Part shown: positions 32,462-44,613 of the stretch, piece by piece
Layout of the letters: every line of letters starts with the position of its first letter
Numbering within the stretch: position 1 is the first letter of the stretch
Source: Lutjanus erythropterus
Taxonomy: Eukaryota > Chordata > Actinopteri > Lutjaniformes > Lutjanidae
Direction of reading: 5' to 3'
DNA: 64,000 bases
Assembly: GCA_020091685.1 (NCBI GenBank)
Contig: CM034601.1
Span: forward strand, 1,084,975-1,148,974
The notes under the pieces: model-generated
What the model saw: the letters and a program-made list of their open reading frames with translations, nothing else
Database searches by the model: none
What the model was told of the DNA's origin: nothing
Translations under genes and position numbers: made by a program

Positions 32462-35083
32462 CTAGAAGACAACCCTTGAAGACTTGGACTCGTTTTCCAA
32501 GTGCACCTCCCTTTCAACCTTCTCGGCCGCCTCCTGGTCGTCTTCGCCCACTCCCTCTTTTTTCAGGATCTTCAGTGGCCACCAGAGGGAGCCGCTCCGG
32601 CGGTCTCTGCGGACACTGTGTTCTGCTGGCCAGCAGCAGGGGGCGCCCTTATCCCCTGTCAGGAAGTAGAGGAGGGCGTTGAGCCAGGCGTTGCAGGAGG
32701 CCAGTGGACGGGTGACCTTGTAGCAGATGGACACAGTCTTCATGACGTTGCAGCCGCCGAGCTGCCCTCGCCGCAGCAGCAGGAAGAGTGTCCGAGTCAC
32801 GTGGAATGGCAGGAAACAGAGCGCGAACAGCAGCGTGATGGTCACAATGGTTTTAATGGATTTCCGTCGCCGCCGGATGTAGTGTGAGTACTGCGATCCA
32901 GAGATGGACACCGAGGTTCTCTCCCGCTCTCGAACTCCTTCTATCACCCCGTCTCCCACTGGACCATCCTCGCCGCCCTCTATTGAACTGGGAGGGGAGC
33001 GCAGGGTCTGAAATATCGTCCTGACCACCTGAGAGTAACACCAGGCGATGATGACAAACGGCACAAAGAAGCCCAGCAGGTGGAGGACGATGCCGTATGG
33101 GACATAGTCAGCAAACTCCTTATCGATGGCGTCGTCCCAGCAGTTCATGTACTCCTCCTGAGATCCAGTGGTGTTCCCACCTTCCCTCTGCCCTCCAGGC
33201 TCCACAATGCCACCGCTTGCTCGACGCAGGTATCCTGTCTGGGCAAACCTGAAGATGGGACAGGTGAGGATGAACACCACCACCCACACCAACGCACAGG
33301 TGCCCTTCACCACCCGCTTGCTCTCCAGAGTGATGGTCCTCATCGGATGGCAGATCCCTAGGTACCTGTGGACGGACAACCAGGACAAGCAGCGGTGAGT
33401 TCCAATCTCATTCTTGTTTTATCCAAGAAAGGTTAAATCAAGCAACTCCAGTTGCCTCAATTTGACCTTTTTGGATAAACATGACTTCTAAACTTTTCTG
33501 ACACTTATCAGTTATTTTCCATTGAAAATACAAGGGAGACGCAGCTCACGAAGATGATGATGACAGGATGTAGGTACATCGTGAATAGATCTTGAGTGCA
33601 CTCCCTTAATTGCAAAGTGAAACTAACCAGATCCAGTATAAACAATGCAACAAAAATGTGAACTTTTAGGGGTGAAAAGATCCTAAGATGCTGTATAAAC
33701 CTGTTCCTTACTTACTTTTTCAGATTGATTACTGTTTTGTCACTGATGAGCTTCCATAGCCATTGTAGGTTTGTGTGACAGAGAGGAAACAGTCCTGCAG
33801 ACAGGTTGGCAACTTGGGGGGGTGTGAACCTAGACGTGGGTTACTTGTCTCTGAAGTCAAAACCAGCCAACCTGGCTCTTTTCCAAACATTTCACCAGCC
33901 TCTGATTGGCTCAAAGGTCAGGAGAGTCAGCTAGCTTGCTACATTAGCATTGGTAACTTGTGTCATAGAGCTACTTTCCTGTAAGCAAGTCAAAGTTCAA
34001 AGAGCACATGCAAGGAGCCGTCAAAAATTAACGTTACCAGGAAGATACATGAACACAGAGACACTGAGGAGACCCCACAGGTTGTGATATAATCTTCAGA
34101 CAGACCCCCTTTTAGTACTGATCATCTTTGACTTCACCTTTTCGTAAGATTTGGTAATATTTGACATCTTGTGATGTCCCAGAAAACATGTTATGCTTAT
34201 GAGCTTGATATGAGGAGGTTTATAAAGCAACAGAGCTTTAAATGGAGTCACCAAATGGTGATTGTCAAATCGTAGCTACTACTAGAAGGGCACTTTAGAG
34301 GGCACTTTCCCACATTCTGTCCCCTAGAAGGGGACTGAAAGGACACTTATTTATTTTATCCACTAGAAAGGGACCCAAGAGGGCACTTTACCACATTTGG
34401 CCCACTGGAAGGTCACTTTAGCAGGCACTTTATCGAGTTTTGTCCACTAGAAGGGGACCCAAGAGGGCATGTAACCACCTTTGGTCCACTAGAAGGGCAC
34501 ATTCGAGGGCACTTTACAATGTTTTGTCCACTAGATCACATTTTATCTACCATAGGAACAACCAAGAGGGCACTTCTACTAGAGGCGCCAGAGGTGCAAT
34601 TGTTGCTTCCTACCTGTGCACAGAGATGCAGGTGAGGAAGAAGATGGAGCAGTAAAGGTTGAAGTAGAAGAGGAAGCGAACGAGGCGGCACATGAAGTCC
34701 CCAAACACCCAGCGGTCCCTCAGCACATAGCTTGCCACCAGGAATGGCAGCGACAGACCGTACATCAGGTCAGTGGTAGCCAGGTTCACCATGTAGATCA
34801 GTGAAGTGTTCCAGCGTCGCCCACCGCCACTGCTACCACCGCCACTGCAGCAGCCGCCATGGTGACGGCAGGAGCGCAGCAGCACTACCGAGTTGAGGGT
34901 GAGACTGAAGAGGAAGGTCAGCGAGTAGCAGACGGGCAGGAAGACGTACTTGTAGGATTCGTCGATGCTGCAGGATGATGGAGGAAGAGACGACGTGGTG
35001 CCAGAGGTGTTGGGGTGGTTGCTTGCCGCCGCCACCACCAGTCCGATGTCTGGAGTGATGTTGGAGGGTTGGCTCAATCCCAT
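32462..35083 (-). CDS. P2Y-type nucleotide receptor (P2Y2/4/6-like GPCR)
   Basis: This is a class A GPCR of the P2Y group that senses extracellular nucleotides at the plasma membrane. Two exons, 35083-34614 and 33365-32462, join in phase 2 and give 457 aa. Features are an N-terminal NIT sequon, TM1 about 46-70, TM2 about 95-118 and TM3 about 130-153 ending in CISVHRYLGICHP. Cys132 and Cys231 probably form the loop disulfide. TM6 has LPFHVTRT (His345, Arg348) and TM7 has YKVTRPLAS (Arg376), the basic residues that bind the phosphates in P2Y2/P2Y4. Similarity is strongest to P2Y2 and P2Y4, with some P2Y6 traits (YVPYG before TM5). Odd points are a Gly-rich first loop (75-90), long second and third loops, and NALLY (386-390) where P2Y2 has DPVLY. 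The coding intron lies in the codon for Arg157; most P2Y genes have none. The subtype cannot be fixed here. Confidence 0.92.
33366..34613. other. Intron of the P2Y receptor gene
   Basis: This is a 1,248-bp phase-2 intron with minus-strand borders CACAG|GTAGGA and CCACAG|GTACC. Its half nearest exon 1 is a degenerate tandem array (34,278-34,590). The remainder shows no coding sequence. Confidence 0.85.
34278..34590. repeat. Degenerate tandem array 'CCACTAGAAGGG..AGGGCACTTT'
   Basis: About six imperfect units of roughly 50-60 bp, each with CCACTAGAAGGGGACCCAAG- and AGGGCACTTTACCACATTTG-like words, run almost to the receptor exon 1 donor. Copies vary in length and internal deletions. Confidence 0.75.
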
Positions 35084-35206
35084 GATGAAGGCTATTTCTG
35101 GCAGAGCAGGATCGTTTCAGGTTCCCCTGGCGTCATCTCAGCTCCTTTAACGGAGTCAAGTCTTCTCAGTCAGTGAGGTTTCCTTCATTTGTCCTTCATC
35201 TGGTCG

Positions 35207-35223
35207 GTCTATCTATCTATCTG

Positions 35224-35298
<75 letters not shown>
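35207..35298. repeat. (TCTA)n microsatellite
   Basis: About 22 copies of TCTA, with one TCTG interruption near the start, lie just upstream of the P2Y receptor start codon (minus strand). Confidence 0.97.
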
Positions 35299-36989
35299 GA
35301 TGTCTGACTCTTCACGGTGGACTGGTCCATGTCTCTGGCATGTTGAAGGAGTTTCTGTGACAGAGGGGAAAGAAAACACGCAGTCATTAGTTTGTAAAAG
35401 CTTGTTCAGAATGTACCGCTGGTGTTTTGCTGATGAAGACTGTGTTTCGCTCAATTAGCCCCTCAATCATTAACGAAGCTTTCCGGAAACCTCTCTCCAT
35501 TCATGTAGCCTTTCTGTGCAGCAGGTCACTGTTCTGTTCCAGCTGCTGAAGCTGTTTTGGAACAACAGTCAGTTCTTCAACAAAACTGTGGTTCTTGTGT
35601 CGTGTGAGAGATTGTGTCATGCTGACAGAAACGGTTACAAACTGTTCATACACAATTAGAAATAAGGGTTCCAAAAGGGTTCTTCCTTGAAGGGCTGAGG
35701 TTCTACCCAGAGCCATTCTTTCTTTGTAAGACTGAGGGTTCCAAAAGGATCTATTTTCATTCAAAGAACACTTTTCTGATGGAAGAGTTCTTCAAGGATT
35801 TTTGAAATCCTTGACAAACTCTTTTGTCAAGTGTTCTTTGAACCATAAAATAACAGGGTTCTTGGTAGAACCCCTCTGGTGGGTTCTAGATAAAACCTTT
35901 GGAATATAACAAGGTTCTTGGTAGAAGCCCCGGGTGTGTTGTTGATAAAAACCATTGGAATGTAAAAAGGTTCTCAGTGGAGGGTTCCAGGTAACTCTTT
36001 CACAGATGGTTCTAGTATAACCCTTTATCTTGGATTCCAGGTATAACTCTGCGAAAGTGTTCCAGAAAAAGGTTCTAACAGGAACCGTATTGTGACAATA
36101 TTGAAGTGATGACTATTTGTGCTTTCACAGAATATGAACTCAGTGAGATTTTTGATCAGTAATACTCAGACAGGATCTGCTGTGGTTCACCGACAGGCGA
36201 GAGATGAATCCATTACTGCAGTGGCTGGTCGTGTCCGTCACTCTCAGCGTCTGCTGGTTGGGTCTAGAAGGGAACCCAGACTCTGTGAGACTCTCGTGAG
36301 CTTTTTCATAGTTTCGGTCAAAACATTCACTCAGATCTCACAGATCTGGGGTTCCCTCCTAGACTCTGTGCCTGCTGTTGCCTGCTGACAGTAACCTCAT
36401 GGATAACTGGACTGATGACGTTAAACAGCAGCTCTCAGCAGCCAGAGATGGATCATGGAGAAGAGAAAAAAAAGAACCACCTCTGCTGCATTCAAGTGAT
36501 GAAGTACTGTGTAATGTACATTTAAAAATATCTATCTCACATTTTTCATCAGGTATTGAAGATTTTCATGAACACTCTGACACATGGTGGTCCTCTGTAC
36601 ACTCAGTGTCTCTGCTCTCACACAGCAGCTCTCTTCATCAAGTGAAAGTTTCTGTATTTTAAATTATGTTTTTTTTTTTTTCCAAAGTTGAAGTTTGACT
36701 CGACTGTTGGAGCAGTCAGGAAGTAGTTCCTCCATGAAACAGCTCACAACAAGGTCAGTGGATTATCTTGAGTAGTCATGACTTTTGTAAAGAATGTTGC
36801 TGTTGAGTTTTTCAAACTTTTTTGTTTTTTCTGACTCTTTGAGCTCCACAGGACGAGTGCCATTTATAGCCCTGTTATTATATTGGAGAGAAGTCAGACA
36901 TCTCTGTGGCTGATATCTGTAAAACTCTGCACCTCACACCAAAACTATCTGGATGGATAAACAGCACTACAGGTAAGAGGAGAAATATG

Positions 36990-37021
<32 letters not shown>

Positions 37022-40000
37022 TTACTTTGGGGTGAACTGTCCCTTTAAATAGCCTTTAGTTTTAAAGATGTGGTGGGAACAGAGTCCAAGCAGCAGGTGG
37101 AAGATGCTTCCCAACAATATTATGGAGCTGTTTTAGATCTACAGAGTCAAAATGAGACAATCGATTATTCTCACGTTTCAGATATTTAAAGACGTTGCAG
37201 ACAGATTTGAGTGACTTTATTGTATAAAACACTGGAAATCTGTCCAGTTTCACCGGCTTGAAGCATCTGAACTGCAAAGACTCGACTAAACTGCTGCTTT
37301 TTCAGCCAATCAGCTGCCTGTATTTTCAGACCCAGGACATCAGAGGGAGTTTGGTCCTACCTTCACCTGTCCTCCATGTCCTGATCGTCCTCGTCTTCTT
37401 CTCGTCTTGTTGGGTCTCGTTGTGGCTCAGAAGTGTCTGTTTCGGGGCCGAAGGGTCTCTCGGGGTTTCTCCTCTGACCTTCAGCTTCTCTGTAAATAAT
37501 TGATCAGCGTTCATTCAGTCAGAACTGCAGGAATGAAACCCAATACAGGGACTGCAGAGGAGGAGGAGGAGGAGGAGGAGGAGGAGGTGCAGTTCGCTTT
37601 TAATAGGACACACTGGCTCTTTTTAGCAACTGAGGACTAAAAAATTTAAAAATACGCTAAAAAGAGTTGAAGGATTTGGTATTTAATTTACATTTCTCTT
37701 CAATATTTGTCAAATTGACCTGTTTATTTATTTTTTTGCCGTATTGTTTGTACGTCCGGATTGTAACACAAAAAGCAGATTAGCTTGATGCTAACTCTGC
37801 TGTTGTTGCATTGAACTGCTCTGCACACGCTCCCTGCTAATTTAACCATAAATTCAACTTCTAACATGAGTTTAAAGAATAATCATGGACTCTTTACATG
37901 CATGAAATACAAAGATTACTATTATAAAACTTATTTTCAATGAGAAACCAAAAAGATTAGAGCTTCTAAAACCATACTGCATTAAAAACAATCACATATA
38001 TATGAGCTGTGCAAAACTAATCAAATATGATAAATCATATTTTAGTTTAGAAAGGTTTTGATTCCTGTATCTTTTTTCTGACATGTACCTTTAATCAACA
38101 GCTGTACGATACAGATGTGGTTAAACTAAAATCTGTTTTTCTAAAGCTAATAAATCACTCACCTTTTCTTCTGCTGAGGCTCTAAATGTCTCACTTTCTC
38201 CTCCTCCTCTTCCTCACCCTGCCTCTGTTATCTGAGGCTTTAATTAGAGAGCAAAGAGAATACAGTGAACACACCAGCAGCCCCTCCTCCTCCTCCTCCT
38301 CCTCTTCCTCCTTCTGCTCCGTTCACTCCATCATCACCATCATCAGCCCTGATTCAGACGGTAAATAGTGAGTTTGTCGTCGCTGACAGTGAACACACAG
38401 TCGTGACAAAGCTCTGCCCGAGTGTTTGTACATGTGATGGTGTGTGTGACTGTGATCAAACACGGCAACACAATTGGTGGTCACACAGCGCGCAGGTAGC
38501 ACAGGTATGAATAAATACAGCGAGGGCGAGGACATCAAATCAGTCTGACGTTTATTAAAAATCAAATATCTGCTGCAAAAAACAAAAGGCTCATGAACGG
38601 ACGCCTGCAGCTCACATGTTGTCGAGGAAATCAGTTTCATTAAAAGTTACATTAACAGTCCACAGATTCAATACTGCAGTAGAAGTACTCATTCAACCTG
38701 TTTACTGCAGTAAAAGTGAAAAAGTTCAGGCTGAAATGTCCTCAGAGTGTAAAAGTAAACTGTTCTGACTGTTTCTGTGCAAAGCTGAAAGTGAACCTCA
38801 GCTTTTCTCTGGTCGAGTCTGTTTCTGTATTTTACAGTGTTTTTATATTCTCACTTCCTGTTAACATCTTTTATCTCGTTTTTGTCTTGTTTGTTGGAAT
38901 AGTTTGGGTTTTTCAGTCCCTTCCTGTTTTATTTTGGTATGTCTTCCCTTGTGTGTCCTTGTCAGTTTTACTTCCTGTCTTTGTCTGCTTTCCCGCTCTT
39001 TTTGATGACAGATTATTTTCACCTGTTCCTGATCGCCCTCACCTGTGTCTTGTCATCCTCCTCGTCCCTGGTGTATTGAATTCTGTGTCTTTGCGTCTCT
39101 GGTTGTTAGTTTGTTTTACTCTCAGGATTCTTCCTGCCTTATATTCACGTAAGCCTTTTGTATTGTTTTATTTCTGTTCATTAAATGTCACTGAACTGCT
39201 CCTGTCCGTCTCCAGTGTCTGTGTTTGTGTCCAAATCTGTAAATCTTCAACTGTGACAGTTGACGTTTCATCTTCTTACATCATTGTCATCTTGTCATGT
39301 CATTTTTGTTACATCATATTTTTCTTGTTACACCTTTTATGTCGTTTACGTTTTGTTACATGTTTTACATTTTCATTTTATGTCATTTTCATCCTGTTAT
39401 GTCTTTTTATGAGGTTTTCGTCCTGTTACGTCTTTTGCATAATCTTCATAGATCTACGTAATTTTCACCGTGTTAAGTCTTTTACTCTGTTTTCATTTTG
39501 TTACGTCATTTTTGTCGTTACATGATTGTCATCTTGTTATGGCCTTTTGTTATTTTTAGTCAAGAAGTTTAATAACACTATGCATATTTGTCAAGAATCA
39601 TTTGAGGAATAAATAAATCTAAAATTTCACTGCTGGGACTTAGAAGTATCTGTAGTTGGAGAAACATTCATTTACAAATTTGAAATACGGCACTATTGAC
39701 AAGCCAACCATTGTTTGTTATTTTCCTTTTTGTTTAATGCTTCAGTGGATGTTAAATGAATAAATCAAAGTTTCAAAAAGTTCATCAAGAAATAGAGAGG
39801 CGGAGTCACCAGTGGACCAGCATGGTCAGAAAAAAAATATGAACAGTCGTCTTTTGATCACATTTGAATTTTGTCACAAATCGCATATGATGTTTGTCAT
39901 TTTAAGAGAGAATTTTACAAGTCTTGATTGTGTAGATACATAATTAGAAAGACGACACAGAGGTCACGTGCGATGTCATGACTTTCTCCCTCCAAAAGCT

Positions 40001-40154
40001 AACGTTAGCCACTTAAGCTACGATGTCTGTGTGTTTTTGTACCAGGATGTCGTCACTTGAGTAACAGACCTCACTTCTGTTCTGTCTCCTCTCAGCTGAT
40101 AAAAGGACCAAGAGTCTCAGAGAAAACACCTCAGGTAAGATAATGTCACAAAGA

Positions 40155-42199
40155 GCGCTTTCACACAAAAAGGTGAACTGAGCATTTTTCTGATTTATAA
40201 TGAGAAAACAAACACTGACAATAGTGTACAACAAATATAACTGCTGCTGACCATCAAAATATATTTTAGAACTTTGCGGCGTGCACAGTGCGATCCGACC
40301 GCTGCACTCAGCAGCAGCTTCTGAACGCCAACAGAATATTGAATCTGTCTCAGCTTGATGTCATGACTTTGAAAAGACCAAATGACTTGTTTTAATGAAT
40401 TTTGTTAGTTTAAAATATTAAGAATTGTAAAATATCACTTCCATGAACAACAGATCAGACAATAAACTTTCATCCTCGCAACTGCAGCGAAGGTCAAGCT
40501 GCATGCACCGTGCGCAGTTTATATTATGTTCATTATCATGTTGATTAATGTTGAGATGATGTTCTTCTGCCTAAATAATTTTTAAATGACCAGATAAAAC
40601 ACTGATGTGATCTGGTTTGGAGCCCACATACATCAAGATAGTGTACCTCTGTTCTCAAAATAGTAAATGTGTAAAATCTCGATCCTTACTCCTCACCAGG
40701 TAAGCTAACGTTACACTTTCACACAAAACAAAGCATTTTTCTGACTGAACACTGAAGCAATAAAGTGGACAACAAATAGAACTGTTGCAGACCATCAAAA
40801 TATATTTTAGAATTAATGTTTACATTTAAAAATGCATTTGTAATTAATTTTATTTACATTTTAAAATACAACTCTTAATACTCTTAAAGTCACAATGAAA
40901 TGAAAAACAATCTGTTCACCTTGTTAGCTCATTATCAAGCACAGAATATTACTTTTACTGTTCTCCATGTTTTAACTCTCCTTCACTGTGTTACATCCTG
41001 CAGCAACATCATGTTTCACAAAGAAACTCATCACATTTAGCATCTTTCGTTACTCTGAAGCTCGTAAAACGGCATTTCAGTGTGACTTTAAACATCTATA
41101 TGTGAATAAAAAAGTAAGACAGACACGTTTCCTTTCATGAATATGACATTCAGCTTCTTATCAAAGGTCAATGTGAGAGAAATGTTCAATAAATCAAAAT
41201 AGTTTTGTTTTAAGGCACTGCAGGACATTGATAGTGGTTGATTAAAAAAAAAAAAGCCACATTTTAAATCATCTAAATATCCACGGCTACTTTAGAATAA
41301 AACTTCACAACCTTAAAAAGTGTTGAAATGTTTAAACTATTTCATGCTCTTAATCACAGATTCTTTGCTATTGTTCTCTTGCATTTCTTACCAGTAAACA
41401 ATAATGTAACAACTGACTGTACCTGAAGTGTTCAGCATCAGTTAAAGAGGGATAACACCAAAAATTAAAATAAAAACTCCTCTGTTATTTTTATGCATTT
41501 AAGTAACGTTACCACGACTCAACTGCTTTTGAACTGTGAAAACAAACGGACGGTCGTGTTCCTGTACCTGATATCAAAAATCAGCTGTTTACTTTTTATA
41601 GTTTTCTTTTTTTTTTAATCAAAGGAACAGAGGACGATGTTTGCTCAGTAAATATTCTGTAAATAAAAATTAGAAATAAATGTTTGTCTTTTATTTGCTA
41701 CAAATTTTGGTGAAATTCCCCTTTTGTTTCATAAGAAAAATAAAATAACAACCACATTAAGTTAAGCTCATCTTGCTACACATGCTGTATGAGTGTAATG
41801 TTCCCTTGTTATAATAATAACAAATAAGTAAACACAATAAAACTTAAATAAGTTACAATCCCGCATTGCATATAAATGTTTAGATTTACACCAGCAGTCC
41901 AAGAAACCTCTTTTGTCAAAAAAGAATGAATTACAGGAAATGAATTTAAGAAAGCAACAAAATATGGACGTTGACTTGTTTTAACTAATTTTGTTAGTTT
42001 AAAATATTAATATATCACTTCCATGAGGCTGCTCAGTCAGACAGTGACAGATCACAGACAATTAACTTTCATCCTCGCAACTGCAGCGAAGGTCAAGCTG
42101 TATGCGCCGTGCGCAGTTTATATTCATTATCATGTTGATTAATGTTGAGATGAGGTTCTTCTGCCTCAATAATTATTAAACCACCAGATAAAACACTGA
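40155..42199. repeat. Duplicated non-coding cassette (A-B-A'-B')
   Basis: Block A (40,155-40,272) matches A' (40,713-40,812): both have CTTTCACACAAAA, GCATTTTTCTGA and ACCATCAAAATATATTTTAGAA. Block B (40,384-40,604) matches B' (41,972-42,199): both have CATCCTCGCAACTGCAGCGA, AGGTCAAGCTG, GCGCAGTTTATATT and CATGTTGATTAATGTTGAGA. The order is kept, so an A-B unit was duplicated and about 1.1 kb then separated A' from B'. No open frame is conserved between the copies. Confidence 0.8.
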
Positions 42200-43009
42200 A
42201 GAGTCTGGTTACATCGGGAAAGTGTGCGACAAAGAACGTAAAATAAAAATACGGACCTTTCTATTTTGTCACATGGCTTAAAAAAAACAAAAGGTTACAT
42301 TGGAGTACGAGCTCTGTATAAAATCTGATTCCAGACAGTTTTTGTTCAGTTTCGTTTCCCCCAAATCTGAAAGTAATGTGACGCTCAAAGCGCTCGACTA
42401 AGTGAAGCTGCTACTGCTGCTGGTCGTCCTACCTGAGAAAAATCACACAAAGCTTTTCTGTCAGCAGAGACAAAATATTCTGATGTTAAAAACTTCACCT
42501 CAACATTCATGTGTCCTACATTTAAGTTTGACGCAGACAGAATTGTTAAAACTTGATTGTTTGGACGTCATGAGGTCGATCATGAAGAGCCGCCAACACT
42601 GTTCTCTAAAACTGTCTCGTGGACACGCTGTGTAGCTTATGAAGGGTTTTTATTACAAATTCTAAACACTGCTCCTCTTCCTACGTGTCTGAAGAGCCTC
42701 AAGTTATTTAAGGTTTCTTTTTTGAACAGGATTTCATCACTGTTTGTTTGAGTGCATCTTGGTGCATGAAAAAAAAACCAACACTGATATAAATCTCTCA
42801 TGTGATATAATGAAAACTGCATTAACATCAGCAGAAAATCATTTGTTCATGTGTGATTCATGCAGCTGCTGATCATAGTAAGAATGTGGTTGTGGAAAAA
42901 AGTTTTCCAGGCCTTTAAAATTCCCCCCGTGACCTCGCCTTAAAAAATTAGATTGCTGTTTGACGATGACTGTTCTTTTGTTCATGAGAAATTTGGTGAG
43001 GTAACTTAG

Positions 43010-43190
43010 AACTTTTCATGATTTATACAAAAAATATCACAACTTTCTTTTGCAATTTAATTGCAAAAAAATGCCTAAAAACACTGCAACATGCATTGCA
43101 GTTTTTTTTATAGTGAAGCTGCTGTGAAATCAGATATTTTAGGCCGCAACAATCCCAAAGACAGCTGGTGAAATCCTGGAGAGACTGATT
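43010..43190. mobile_element. Fragment of the CAGTCCCTCCAGGA element (reverse)
   Basis: It contains GGCCGCAACAATCCCAAAGA, CAGCTGGTGAAATCCTGG and ends GAGAGACTG, the inverted left end of the family. Confidence 0.7.
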
Positions 43191-44613
43191 AATAAGGACT
43201 GTGATCAAAATACTCCCCAACTCACACCCAGATGATATTTTTGTCCTATTAACTACCAGCAAAAGTGCAATTTTTGATCCAAAGACATTTGTTGTTATTT
43301 TCTTGCTTTCATCCTGCAGTCCTGACTTCAAAATTGTTTTTTTTTAAACCAGATGGCATCATTTTACCATGTTTGGCGCAGGTTTTATTGACAGACTTTG
43401 TTTGCATTTTTCTGTTCTCCCATAGTTTGAGTCCCATAGTATTCTACCACCTCCAAAAATAAAACGTACAGAAAAGAGAGATTTAACCAAAAAAGAGGGA
43501 AACAATATTAATACATATTACTTTTAGACCTTTTGTACGTTTAGGGATATCTTTGTTCCTGGGTGTAAATACTGATCTACTTCTGGTGCACAAACGGTTA
43601 AATAGTTTCTTTTTGTCTGTTTTTATGATTGTGAGACTTTTATTTTGAAAACCGACCAGATTCTCTTTGCTTTTTCATTGTCTGACTTCCTGCCTGCTTG
43701 ATCTGGTTGGACTTAGAGAAACAATCTGAGCCTGTCAGTGGTCAAAAGCACAGTTGCCACCACATGTTACACTGCAGCCACTGAAGTCATTTTGGTTGAA
43801 AATGACGTGAGGGGACGATGTTATCTGAGAGGATCTGACTTCAACTCCACACTGTGTTCTTTATCCACAACCATTAAATACCACCTGCTAATCATCCATC
43901 AATGAAAAATGACTGTAAGAACCAGCCACCCAGTCTACTGAACCCATCGTTTCTCGGACGGTTTAATTTCTGACCACCTCGTCTTCCCTGCTGGTCCTCC
44001 AGGTACGAAACAACTGAAACTGGACCCAAACATGAAAACACAGATCCTGAGTGGCTTTTATAGGTAGACCGAAGCACTAACACTATGTGAATTAAATGAA
44101 TGACTGCAGTTTACAAAAAAATGTAATGTGATCTTTTACTGTCCTCACTCGCTGGACGCTGATTGGAGACGTTTAGATTTGTCTTCCAAACAATCCAACC
44201 AAAATCTGTGCTCTTTTGTTGATGTGAATCTTTGTCTTTCTGTCTGATGAAGGTTCCTCCCTTTCATCGTTTCATATCAACCTGCTGTCGTGTATCAGCT
44301 CCTGTCTGAACTTTCCTTTGGACGCGTGTTGAAGTCTCTTCCTGTCCATGACGTCACTTCCGTTTTAAGTTTGTCATTCGTCGTCAACCTCTAAGTCCGG
44401 TGGGTTTTCAAATGGTTCCATTTCCTTTCAACCAAACCATCCAGTCGTATCTCCGTCTTTGTCCCGGCTGCTGGTGATAAATTAGCAGATCGGCTAAGCT
44501 TCTGTTGAAGTAAATGAGTCCGGGACTGACATGGACGAGCAGCCCGTCCAGGTCCCAGAGTTGGACGAATGTTGGTGTAGTTTGTGTGGACCGTCCGGTC
44601 TGTGGTCCTGGTG

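Larger units (their letters stand above)
35084..44613. other. Gene-free space between the P2Y receptor and the SCHIP1-like gene
   Basis: I support no gene in these 9.5 kb. The receptor's 5' UTR and promoter must lie near its start, but no clear promoter is visible; a CTGCCAG acceptor-like site lies about 12 bases upstream of the ATG. Contents are (TCTA)n (35,207-35,298), a GGTTCTT repeat (35,640-36,090), (TTG)n (36,991-37,020), (GAG)n (37,558-37,590), (CCT)n (38,283-38,313), T-rich sequence with repeated 'GTTACGTC/GTTATGTC' words (about 39,270-39,540), a duplicated cassette (40,155-42,199) and a CAGTCCCTCCAGGA fragment (about 43,010-43,190). The 269-codon frame at 38716-39525 is not called. 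Confidence 0.6.

Noticed and set aside
38716..39525. 269-codon open frame on the + strand, hydrophobic, many Phe/Val/Cys
   Set aside because: The sequence is T-rich throughout and contains repeated GTTACGTC/GTTATGTC words, and the hydrophobic product follows from T-rich codons. There is no family motif, no splice context and repeat-like neighbours, so it is not called a gene.
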